From Prunella strophiata (lineage: Eukaryota; Chordata; Aves; Passeriformes; Prunellidae), in assembly GCA_036583965.1 (NCBI GenBank), contig JAZBQD010000015.1, forward strand, positions 26,634,310-26,698,309: a stretch of DNA of 64,000 bases, in the 5' to 3' direction. Made by a program: the position numbers and the translations under genes. Shown here piece by piece: positions 22,901-33,600 of the stretch. The notes beneath the pieces are model-generated. The model had not been told where the DNA came from. It saw nothing but the letters and a program-made list of their open reading frames with translations, and ran no database searches. Each line of letters begins with the position of its first letter. Position 1 is the first letter of the stretch.

Positions 22901-25900
22901 GGTAGCAGAAGACACCAATGTACATACATTTGGAGCTATGAAACCAAAGCTTAAGATTTTTATTTTTTTTAAATAAGTCACTTTTTCTGAGTGTCCAATT
23001 TCAAATGTTTCAAAGTTGAAGTAATTGTTCCGCTCTAAATGTTATTGCATTTTGTATGCCCTAAGCACAGCTCCCATGAACACCAGCAGCAGATTCACCA
23101 CCACCAGCTCCCCAGGACAGGGGCTCATCTCACAGGAAAATGAACAGCACAGTTACATAGATATTTGACTTGACTAGCCCTGTATACAATTCAATCACTG
23201 CTATGAAGTTCAACTACTTACAACAAGAGTTCCAACATCAGCTGGGGCCAGTTCCCAAGCTGAGAAGTTTAATCTAGAAATTCACTAACTTTCTGGTGCA
23301 AACCTTGTAATCTAATTATCTTTAAAAAAATTCACAGATATTTTAAAATGCAATTGAGGAGTCCCTCCCTGACATTCTAGCAGTTGTCAATGGGATACCT
23401 TCTGCCAAGTACATGGATCAGAAATTCAGTTCTCCACATAAACCATTCACTAATAATTTAAATAATTAAAAGAGCTTCCTGAAACAAATCTGTTGTCAAA
23501 AACTGTTAAAATTCATTGCTTCTTAGCCTGTGTTAAGAAAGGGACATCTGCAGCAATGGCCATGCTAACATGGGTGGACATAGCTTCCACATTCAGAGTT
23601 CTTTCATAAAATCATTCTAATGTTAAGCTGCTGAACTCTATCATTATTCCTCCTAATATCTCTTCATATTTTGATTAAGTATGTATTCCAACCAAGCACT
23701 CATGAGTGTCTCACAGACAAGTTCAGAGCTGGAATAAAGTATCTAAGCACAAAGCTATGGAATACAGAAAATGCACTGTACAGCACTGGTTCAGCTGCAG
23801 GCAGGCACATATGCCCAGAAATAAGAAGAAAGGCCAGGAAAAGGGCAGCTGGGAGTTTGTAGCCTCCCCTCCCTACAACTTGTTTGCTCTCTGGGAGCTG
23901 AAAAAAGGCAGCAGAAATCATCAGCTGTAAATGTGCTTCATTAGCCCTAAAAAGAGGAGAGGAACTCGACAGAGCACCGCGGCAGAATCATTACAGAGAA
24001 CCTTAACAAAGCACAAGGGCCAGCACTGCCTGCTTGCTCTCTCCATGAGTCTGTCAAAAGAAGGAGGTCCTGCATCTTCTGAACTCTGCCTGTACCACAT
24101 GGCATTTTCTCCCCAAGAGGGCTGTCAACAGTTTGGTGAGAGTTTTACATTGAATGGCACTCTTGCCAAATTGTATGTAGAAGTACAGAATGTAATTGCA
24201 ACATAAACACTAAGGGAATGTAAACTCAATAAACAGGCTCTTTTTTCTTCTGTGGAGTACAGCAAGTGTAGTAAGGCAGTTATTTGCCCCTGACCAATAC
24301 ACTTCTAAAACAAAAACAAGCAGACTTTAGAACAGCTCATGTTTTGCACTGATGATCAGAACCACTATTTAACCATCATTACAGCAGGGATGGTACTCTG
24401 CTAGAAACGAAGCCCACTTAAGAAATTAGGGCACAAGTATTGTACACTATGAACAGCATCCATTCAGGTGATTTACCCCTTATTCATTCATCTTCCTCTT
24501 TTTTTCTGTTCCCTGCAATTCATGGGTTGCTGCAGATAAAAATTTAGGGTTTTTTTTTCCCTTCTGTATCACCCTTTAGTGTTTCAAACTTAATTCCATA
24601 CTTAGATTTCTTTATATAGGGCTATTCCACAACAAGTATTTAATTACTTTAGAACAGCTGTTTGATCTTAAAGTAAATGTAAGATTCAAATTTTAAGTAA
24701 AGAAAATTCTCACTTCCATTCCCACAATTTCTCAGATGTTACCAGTGAGGAGCACTAAAACATTTTCACAGCTTCTTCTTACACCCTGCTAAACTATAAT
24801 TATAGAGGTATTAAGATCACCAGAAAATGTCCCATAGAACAGATTTTCCTTTTCAATTGCTAAATCACAAAGCTGGAAGTCCACCTGTTTTTAAATTTTA
24901 TTTTCTTTCTAGTGCTGGTTTTGCTACAGAAATACCACTCAGCAGCACATCAGACAGTCAATACTAGCTAGCAAGGAGACACTTAAAGGGGTTCACTGCA
25001 CGAATCATTTATTGGAATGCTCTGTTCCATTTCAAGGCTGTCCTGGTCTTCAGTTTGCTGAGCACACTGCCTTAACACAAACACACAAATTGGTCTTCAT
25101 TTTTCCTGAGATACATGGCTTATTTAGGAAAAAAACAGTTTCAGAAATGTAAGTTCTGACTCACTGCTTATGAAAGTACCAAGAGTTTATGCACTGCAGT
25201 TAGTATTTACTTTCAACAAATTGTAACCTGTAATTCAGAAACCAGTCTCCAATAGGTCTTAGCAGAAATGCCTGTGACTGCCTGCAATGCCCACTTAACT
25301 CTTCTGTGGCTATCAACCCTTTCATTCCCTCTGAGTAGGTACCTTTCTCACTAGAGAGAACAAGAAGCATTGCTCCATCCCACTACACAGCTCAACTTTA
25401 TTGTTCAAGTCAATTCTTTTTGGCACTTAAAGCCAAGCTTTTGGGCCTGATGTCTTTCAAACTGATTATGTTTTGCTTCTCAGACTGACCTGGAACATCT
25501 CTCAGGACATGACAGACACTAAAGGAAGCTGCATAACAATCTTCATTCTGTTTTGCTAGATAAAGAGGCAACTAATACTAAGGAGCTCATCAACTTGTCC
25601 AGACCACAGCATAACTAAATGAGGAATATAAAACCTATCAGTGTCCTATTCCTATTCACTCTGAAGTTTCATTAGCCAGAGTAACATCACCCAAGTGCAT
25701 CCACTCTGAACAGGGATGCACAAAAAACGCTCCAAGAACACGATCAGTTTTCCATGAAGGACTTCAAGCAGAGCACCAAGCCAGCCTCTTGCTGCACTTT
25801 GCTGAGCAACTCAGCTGTTCACTGATGACTCAGGTTAACACAGCTTTGCCTCAACGCACTGCACAACCAACAGCTCCTGGGCCAAGCAGCAGCACACTCC

Positions 25901-27015
25901 AGGAAACTGGCAGGACACAGTGGCAAGGATCCCTCCTGCAACACAGCGACCTCCTGGCACCAGGACCTCGCCAAGGTGGGCTGATCCCAGGGCATCATTG
26001 GAAAGGCTCCAGCCGCTGCAGCCACACACATGCCTTGGAGTGATGATTTGTCACTCCAAATTGTCACTCCATGTGCCAATTCTGCTTCTTTCATTCACAC
26101 AAATTAGAAAATATAAGGAGGCAATGGTCTGTTTTTCAACACTGTTTTGTCTTGCTTAAAGGAGGGGAGTGGGCAAGAAACAGGTTTCAACAGCAGCTCA
26201 TACACTGGATCAGTGCAGGGAGCAATGCAGAAGCAGTAAAAAAAAATCACAGGATTGTTAGGGCAGGAAGGAACCTCTGGAAACATTCAGTCTTAACCCC
26301 CACCAAGGCAGGGTCTCCCGGAGCAGGTGCACAAGAACTCATCCAGTGGGTTCTGAATGTCTCCAGAGAGGGAGAATCCATTACCTCCTTGGGCAGCTTG
26401 TTCCAGTGCTCTGCCACCCTTAACGCTAGAGAAGTTCTTCCTCACTTTGAGGTGAAGCTTTAGTTTATGCACATTGCTCCTCATCCTGTCACTGGGCACT
26501 ACCAAAGAGTCTGGGGCCATCCTCTTGGCAAGCACCAATAAGATATATGTATATATATGTATATTTATTCGCTGATGAGACCTGCTCTCAATGTTTTCTT
26601 TTCAGGCTAAACAGGCCCAGCTCCCGCAGTCTCTTCTCATAAGAGATGCTCCAGACCCCGCACCACCTTTGTAGCCCTCTGCCGAACCCTCTCCAGTAGC
26701 TCCTTGTCTTGCTTCTACTGAAGAGCCCAGAACAGGGTATAGTAAATAAGACTCACTCAGTAGGTTAAACTTAACACACGGCGCCCCTTACACCCCTTTA
26801 CAGGGAGCCGAAACGCGCTGTCAGCCATCACCGGGCACCCGCAGCCCGTCAGCGGCCGGGGGAGGCCCCGCCACGCCGGGCGGGCGGCAGGGAAAGAAGG
26901 AAGGGAGGAAAGAAGGAGGGAGCGGGCGGCGCTGCCCGGCCCCGCGCTGTGCCGCCCCGGCTGCGGCCGGGCCCGGCGGTGCCGCCGGCCGCCCCCCCGC
27001 CCTCGCACCGCTTTG

Positions 27016-27059
<44 letters not shown>

Positions 27060-27134
27060 CTTGGTGGTGAGCAGCCCCAGGCTCTTCTCGTGGCGGCTGC
27101 TGCCGCCGCCCGCCGCCTCGGCCGCCGCGGCCAT
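13343..27134 (-). CDS. E2F5: E2F5, E2F-family transcription factor
   Basis: Nine coding exons on the minus strand, in transcript order: 27009-27134, 20982-21091, 20145-20306, 18948-18991, 17124-17188, 15944-16212, 15012-15212, 14537-14581, 13343-13452. Exon 1 gives [20 protein letters not shown]. Exon 2 has the DNA-contact motif RRIYD (residues 53-57) and [19 protein letters not shown]. Exon 3 is the coiled dimerisation helix. Exons 4-6 form the marked box ([13 protein letters not shown]). The last exon ends with the pocket-protein-binding [19 protein letters not shown]. Known role: with a DP partner and p130/p107 it represses cell-cycle genes in quiescent cells. ATG 27134 is used because the upstream in-frame GTG is not a normal start. 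Exon sum is 1132 nt, one too many: exon 6 carries an extra G at 16109-16110. Without it the frame gives 376 residues (human 346; 67 come from an added exon). All other junctions agree in phase. Confidence 0.93.
15012..15212 (-). CDS. E2F5: E2F5 coding exon 7, absent from human E2F5 as recalled
   Basis: A 201-nt exon in phase 1/1, so it can be skipped without changing frame. The acceptor is TGTAG and the donor is CAG|GTAGGA. It encodes 67 residues rich in Ser, Ala, Pro and Tyr, including [34 protein letters not shown] and [10 protein letters not shown], running into [14 protein letters not shown] of exon 8. In human E2F5 as I remember it, this point of the protein goes straight from the Ser/Thr-rich linker to [15 protein letters not shown]. 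The segment is acidic and aromatic like a transactivation region. It may be general to birds or reptiles rather than new. Confidence 0.8.
15944..16212 (-). other. E2F5: E2F5 exon 6 with one-base frame break
   Basis: The exon opens in frame ([20 protein letters not shown], then [13 protein letters not shown]). The frame then shifts by one base at 16109-16110: as written it reads TGVSSSST and stops. One base over, it reads [20 protein letters not shown], the conserved continuation (human [19 protein letters not shown]). Human encodes this span in one exon as far as I know, and no plausible intron fits. The extra base is one G of the GG in CCACAGGTGTTT. It is either an assembly indel or a truncating variant that would remove the pocket-binding C-terminus. 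Confidence 0.85.
17509..17912 (-). mobile_element. CR1 LINE 3' fragment
   Basis: Reverse-complement CR1 3' end. It begins with 'agaatcatttaggttggaaaagacc' and continues through 'ttccaggctaaacaacccc' to about 17912. About 400 bp, 5'-truncated, in E2F5 intron 4 in the same orientation as E2F5. Confidence 0.9.
19330..19505 (-). mobile_element. Old CR1 LINE fragment
   Basis: Diverged reverse-complement CR1 3' end: 'agaatcacacaaaaatactgctagaaggaacttcagaattcatctgccatccc', then 'ctccagtgacctctctctcc'. It is inside the E2F5 U12 intron. Confidence 0.6.
19898..19927. repeat. (TA)15 microsatellite
   Basis: Thirty uninterrupted bases of alternating A and T, within the E2F5 AT-AC intron. Confidence 0.97.
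26245..26740 (-). mobile_element. CR1 LINE 3' fragment next to E2F5 exon 1
   Basis: Reverse-complement CR1. It starts 'atcacaggattgttagggcaggaagg' and runs through 'tgggcagcttgttccagtg' and 'ttttcaggctaaacaggcccagctcccgcagtctct' to 'agagcccagaacagggta'. A short TA-rich tract (about 26545-26572) interrupts it. It lies in E2F5 intron 1, about 270 bp downstream of exon 1, bordering the CpG island. Confidence 0.9.
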
Positions 27135-27480
27135 GCCGCCGGCGCGGCCACGTGTCGCCACCGCCGCAACGGCCCGAGCGCAGCGCGGCCCCCGGCCCAG
27201 CGCGGCGGCGGGAGGCGCGGCCGCAGGAAGTGACGCCGCCGCCGTTGCCTGGACACCGGCGCGGTCCGGCCGCGGGGCTGCGGCTGCGGCGGGGACGGGC
27301 CCGGCCCCCTCCGGCCGTGGCAGGGCGGGCGGCCTGTGGGAGAGGGGCTGCGCTCGGCTGGGGGGGGCGCTCCCGGCTCTCGCTCAGCGCCCCCGGCTCC
27401 CGATCAGCGCCCCCAGGACGGGTAGCGCAGGCATGGAGTCGGCGAGATACGTCCCGCGAGCCTGCCTGTCCCCGCCTCGA
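26780..27480. promoter_or_regulatory. E2F5: E2F5 CpG island and promoter
   Basis: Very GC- and CpG-rich DNA spans exon 1 and its upstream side. A perfect E-box CACGTG is at 27149-27154, 15 bp before the ATG, and an ETS-like CAGGAAGTGACG is near 27225. No TATA box is seen. The long frames on both strands here (for example 26821-27576 minus, 27013-27483 plus) are composition artefacts. Confidence 0.75.
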
Positions 27481-27484
27481 TAGC

Positions 27485-30480
27485 TCCTTGTCGCTCATTT
27501 CACCGTTTGCATTTGATATAAAACCACTTAGATTAATTGCAGACGATGTTCTCACACCCCCCCAGGCCAGGCACAAGACACGCTGATGATCTGGCCAGGG
27601 GCAGAGGGAATTTTGGACGCTTACCCAGCCTCTTCCACTGGTGTCCGTATATACATGGCCTTAATTCAGGTACACCTCTTTCCCTCAGCTACTATTGAAT
27701 AAAAGCAGAGAAGCTTTAAGGTCCATGCTGTGTAAGCGCTCCGGGGACGCACGTAAAGAAGAGCAGACCCTCAGCTACCCGTGACACAGGGCAGCGGGGC
27801 ACGGGAGCCCGGGTGTGCCGCGGCTGCACCCGCGCCGGCAACCGCGCGTTCGGGCAGCGCGGGCAGGGTAACACACTCCGGACCTGCAACCACAGTCCTC
27901 CTGGTGGCAAGTAACGCAAGAATTTCTTGATTCCGTACTCATATTGATTGAAACAGATCATTCTCTAGTCGGGAAATGAAAACAAAGTCTGCTATTGGAA
28001 TTGATTTTAAATTGTCATGATTAGTGCACGAGAGCATGCCTTGCATTTGACAAGGTCAGTGTTCCTATTTTGTTTATATTTTTATTTAATTAAATTTATT
28101 TATTTTATTAAATTATGTCTTTCAGTCATGCTGGGTTGAAATTTATTCCTTGTGATTAGGTAAATTCAGTGCATCTTTCACCTGCACCATATCTTTATTA
28201 TTTTACCATTTTGAAGGTAAACATCATTTAAATACTTACTAAAAAGCTCTTAAGGAAGCCTTGTAAGCATAAAGAGGGAAACAATGCCAAAAATGGAGTC
28301 ATCTGCAAGAAGAACAAGTGTTCCAAGCACTACAAACACATGCATGTTCCCAAGTACTGTAACATGAAATTCCTGAGCCAAGAGCAAGGAATTCATGTTG
28401 AAAATGTTAGCAACTCCCCATGATGAAATCAGAAATTTTGAGAACAATTTTGGAGTTAAAACTCAGAGGAGTTATTAAGAAATTGAATCAGGGTAATAAA
28501 TTCTTTTAACTTCCTGGTGCATTCCAGGTATTCAATTACTTCACCCAAAGTGTAGCTTGGTCAAATAATAAGCAAAGAAGTGCCCCAGGAAGCACTTGAT
28601 CAACATGCCAGAAAAGCACTCTGAAGTGGTGCATGTTTTCTGCACCAACGATATCCATGAAAGTACTATTGAGCAGCTTTCCAGGTGAACATTTCCCTCA
28701 CATACTGTGGACAGAGTATACAGAGCACAAGATTAGGAAATAATTCTTCTGCTTTTAGAAAACTGATAGTTAGAGTTTGTTCTTACACCCTGCTAACCAT
28801 CACCAATATTTTTAAAATTTTTACATATTATGAGCCAATGGCACAGATTCTAAGCAAACAGTCCTTAACAGCTCTCTCCTACCTTACCTGGGAGTGCCAC
28901 AGTGCAGACACCTCCCCATTAGTGCTGATGGCTCACTCCTGTTTTCATGGGTCAGGTGTGGGAACTCCATGCAGGGAGTCAGAGCCAAAGCAGGTGTCTG
29001 CTTTCTGTCTCCTCCACAAATGTGGAATTTTACCCTTTTCTAACACAGTGCAATCTCTAGACAATTCCCAGCCCTACACACCTCCCCTGTGCAAAGCAAA
29101 GCAGGGGGTGTTTTCCCAAGCTCTTGCAGGTGCCTCATTCAGTTGTTGGGCTGCCTGTTTTTTAATTCTGCTTTACAACTTCCATTTTTAAAACAAAGAG
29201 TTTGTTCCCAGATTTCAATGTTGTGCTTTGTTAAAGACTAGTCACTGATCATCAGGATGTTGTTTTCACTGCCATGGCCTCTGCTTTTAACTTGTGCCCA
29301 TGTTTTCAAGGCCTTTAAGGTCCTTCTTTAAGCTGTACCTCATAACAAGAAGCAGCTGGTGTCAAGCTCTGGTTCACACAACAAGCTTTCATTAACAAAT
29401 TGATAACAAACCCAGCAGGCCTCACACAGTTACCCAAAGGCCAGGGCTTTTTATTAGCACTAAATAAAGTACTTTTACAGGGCTGCTGGGCACCAAAATG
29501 CACCATCAGTTGCACTGTGCCCATGTGCTAAAGCCTGGGTTCTGAACAACTGATGGTAAAGTCGGCCGGGTTTGCTGTGGTCACTGGAGCAGCAGGACTC
29601 TGCTGCAGCTAGTGCGAGGTGCAAGGGGAGAGGAGATAGCTCCACCTGGTGCACCAGTGTGTCCCTGATTTTACTGCTCACAGCTCCCTTCACTACAGCA
29701 GCATGAAAATGCTTCAGAGGATGGGGTAGTTCAGTAACAGTTTAGGATCTTCTGAGAACAAACAAATGAAGTAAATACCCGAGTATTGTGGAGATGGTAA
29801 AGCCTTCACCATGAAATAAGTGTAACAATATATTAATATAAGGCTTATGTTTTGCTTCCACAAGAAGCTCTTAGATTATTATCTCTTCTATTTCAAAAGC
29901 CTGGTAGGGTTTCTCCATTGCTTTGGAGAAAACAAACTACACTGCCAAAAAAGCCACTCTAAGTTGCAGTAGTTGCACATTCTCCAACAGTGGCAGAATA
30001 AAAATGTTTTCAGGTACAAGAAAGATGGAGAGAGTCTGTTTACAAGGGCATGTTGTGACAGGACAAGGGAGAATGGTTTTAAACTGAAGGACAGTAGGTT
30101 TAGATTAGCTGATAGGAAAAAATTCCTTACTGTGAGAGTGATGAGGCACTGGAACGGGTTGTTGAAAAAGATTGTGAATGCCCCATCTCTGGAAGTATTC
30201 AAGTCCAGGTAGGATGGGGCTCTGAGCAACCTGGTCTAGTGGAAGGTGGCCCTGCTTATGGCAGGGATGTTGGAACTGGATGATCTTTAAGATCCCTTTT
30301 GAAACAAGCCCTTCTGTGATTCAACATTCTTGGTTCTCTCATTACAAGAATCTTACCTCACTGAAGCAAAGCTTCAAGCTCTTGGCTTAGAACTTTCCAA
30401 CTTCCTTTTCTCTTTAAACATGCTAGTTCCTAATTTCATATGATGATTTTCATCTATACATGTTTTGACCCATTTTGAGA
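27485..30480. other. Intergenic region between E2F5 and LRRCC1
   Basis: No gene recognised. It holds a small CpG-rich patch (about 27730-27890) set apart from the E2F5 island, AT-rich unique DNA from 28 to 29 kb, and a moderately GC-rich stretch at about 29.3-29.7 kb that might be an unrecognised old LTR. A CR1 fragment at about 29990-30325 directly precedes the LRRCC1 3' end. Confidence 0.6.
29990..30325 (+). mobile_element. CR1 LINE 3' fragment
   Basis: Sense-orientation CR1 3' end: 'aatggttttaaactgaaggacagtaggtttagatt' through 'gaggcactggaacgggttg', 'caagtccaggtaggatggggctctgagcaacctggtctagtgg' and 'tggaactggatgatctttaagatccc' to the terminal 'ttctgtgattc'. Confidence 0.92.
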
Positions 30481-30514
30481 GCAGTTAAATATAAACAAAG
30501 GTTAGAAATAACTA

Positions 30515-30520
30515 TTTATT
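30515..30520 (-). promoter_or_regulatory. LRRCC1: Candidate LRRCC1 poly(A) signal
   Basis: AATAAA on the minus strand (plus TTTATT), about 140 bases after the LRRCC1 stop codon. Confidence 0.5.
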
Positions 30521-30658
30521 ATGAAAATAATGTAAAAACATTTGTCTGCTCCCTGAATGATCAAAATATACAACAAAGACTTAGTTCTCTAGAAAACAAG
30601 GAAAAGTGCATTGTAGTGGATGAAACTGCTTGTGTAATAAGCATTTTTAGTATAAATA

Positions 30659-33600
30659 TTAATAATCCTCAAAGTCTTGTTGAATATCATTCAGTGCATG
30701 TGTAAGTCGTCGGATTTTATTTTCCATGGCTTTTTTACTGTTTGCCATTTCTTGCAGAAGCTCCCGCATTTCTTCTTCAACAGAGTAGACCTGAAAGAGC
30801 ACACAGAGACCAAGTGGAATTCTTGCTTTCCTTAATACACCTAAACCCATATAATCTTGGCAATTTTTAACACTGATAAGCAATGCAAGAGTTGTGTGCT
30901 TATGTTTGAATATGCAATGCATTACTCTTGATACTGTGTTCTGCAGTAGCAGAATTTTTTCTTTAAAAAAATGTATTAATCTGCCAGGAGGTAGCAAGTA
31001 CTGTAGCAATACAGAAAACTTATTATGGAAAGAAAGCACCAGTTGTCATGTTAAGGAAGAATGCAGTAAATGACACAAACAGTAACGGTTAAGGTTGGCA
31101 TAGGTGAGTTAAATGGATTATCTAGCATAGTCATCATTACTCTTGCCTGGGTAGGTAAGGAAATGTTTAGCTATTGATTCATAATAGCTGCATAGCATGG
31201 AGCTTTACTTTGCTTGAATATAAAACATTACAATGGCACAAGTCTAGAGATTTTCTTGCTGTGCAAAGATTGAGTACTAAACCAGGACTGTTTCCATCCA
31301 GTCAGCCTGACAGATTCAGACAGGAGACTCCCAAGCACCACTCTTGCAGCAGCTGTAGAATAAAAATGCAAATACAATAGATATATAAATTGAGTATTGA
31401 AATTACTTTTTCATTTGCTGCTTCAATTTGTTTTTCCTTTTCATTTTCCAGGTGCAAGAGTTCTTCCTGATGTGCTGCTAACACTGACTCAAGTTGTTTT
31501 CTGAAGGCATTATCCATTTTATGAAGCTTTTCCACAGCAATCCTAAAAAAAGTTATTGAAAAAAAAAATCACAGTCCTGCAAACAACTGAAGTATTTTGC
31601 TTTGTCCAGTTCTGCCTTTGATAAGGTTTTAATAACTTAAGCATGAAGACAATATATACTGGCATCAGAGGTGTCCTAGTTTTCTCAAGTACAAGTTCTT
31701 TATGCACTGTGTTTAGGACCTCTGGCATTCTCTAAGGAGAGGCATTTAATCACTAGCAAAGGATATGATGATCAGGGCTTGCTACTGTCTACATGGACAA
31801 GAACTCCACCTATTTTCAAACATCTCCTTATGCTTTTGGTTCCCAAGAAGTGAATGAGCTGTGTAACAACCTGTGTCTTATAGAAATAGAAAAGTGTCTC
31901 CTTCACTGTAAAGAAGCATTTCTTTAACTCCAGGCAAATTCTGCTTATAAGGGATAATTCTTAAATATGTAGGAACAAAATGCAAGGCAATTTTATACAA
32001 TTAATTTACAACAAAATTCTGAAACAAACCAGAATTATTTAGAACAAAAATTCAGTTTCACTATTGATCTTCTAACAGTTTCAAACCCAATACTATTGAC
32101 TATTTGAGATGGTTTTTTTTGTTTGGTCTTTTTGTTATTGTTGTTTGTTGTTGATTTGCTTTGGTTCTGTTTTTTTCTTTTTATGCGTTCTTATTAACTA
32201 GCTGCTATTTTCTCAAGAATAGTTGGGAGGAAGGAAGAAAAACATGAGAAGGGGGGCCACAGAAAAAAGTAAAAATCATTGGTTTAGCAAACTTCTCCAT
32301 CATTCCAGAAGCATATGAAATAATTTCCCAAGTTATGAGTACTTATTTCTGTATCATCTCATATTTAACTATTAATTGATTGAAGAAATTGACAGTACAA
32401 GAGGAACAAGAAAATAAATTAAAAATCTTGCTATTTGAATGGGGAAAAATGACAGATAATTTAGAAACAGTCTGTCCACAGACTGAAACAGTGATTAACA
32501 GACACCAAGTTGGGCAGGAGTGTTGATGTGCAGGACAGGAAGGCTCTACAGAAGGGATCAGGACAGGTTGGATTGATGGGACAATGCCAATTGTACGAGG
32601 TTATTTTCAAAGAAAATGGAAATTAAGAAGTTCAGGTGCTGAATGCTGTAACTGAATGCCAGTTCCATGAAGTAAGTCACCTCTAAAGCAAGAATTCCTT
32701 CTAGGCCCAGTTTGTAACTGGGCTCACCAAGTAGTTAAAAAGGTATTACACATTCTTTCACCACATATTCGAGCATCTCTGCACAGTTATTAATAGTGCA
32801 ACTCTACAGAACTGAGTAGTCACAAAATAAACTATTGAAGTGTTCACCTTTGAGTTTGAAGACTTTTATTTCTCTCTTCAATCAGCTTCTTCTCTTTGAA
32901 ATCAAAGTTCTCCTTCATTTGTTTAACCTGCACCTCCAGCTGGCTTAATAGCTCTCCTTTACCTTGCCACCTCTTTTTCAGTGCACTGAAAATAAAATGC
33001 ACATATTTGCAATGAATGTAAATACCACTTCTTGGAAAGGCAGAAAAGTTTCTCATGCTTGCATTTTTCCTCATTTCTGTGGGTTTTAATAGCAAGCAAG
33101 AATAACTTCAGAGAAGTGTTGCATACAATGATCCCAAAGAATTATTGTGATTTGTGTGTATCACCTGTGTGCATTCTTAATGTCATCCAGTTCTACTTCT
33201 TTTTCTTCTAGCAGTTGCTTTAATTCCTCTTTTCTTTCATTTTGCCTTTCTAATTTTTTCATTAGCTTTTCACATTCAGCAGCTTTTTCATCCAACTCTA
33301 TTTGAAGCAATTTCTGAGCTTCCCGATTTTCTTCATGGTGTTTTTTGATTTGTTTATCTTTTTCTTGTAAGCCCTTTAGAAGATAAATATTTTAGAACAC
33401 ACAAACTCCCTTAGCTTTATTGTTACGCCTTAAGAGTATGTGTTTAGTCTATGATGGAATAAAGCAGAGAACAACATAAAAGTTTACTCTTCTGAATGTA
33501 TGAAGAACACATAGTAAAGTGATAGTCAGTTACTTAATTGTCATCTGAAAGAAATCTGAATTAAAAAAAGTCATCAAAACATAAATCTGAAGTTGAAGCA

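Noticed and set aside
26821..27576. 251-residue minus-strand frame and several overlapping frames
   Set aside because: E2F5 CpG-island artefacts in frames other than the conserved E2F5 exon 1.
29300..29700. Possible unrecognised LTR or gene 3' UTR (AATAAA on minus, GC-richer stretch)
   Set aside because: No clear ends, target duplication or consensus match that I can recognise; left as intergenic.
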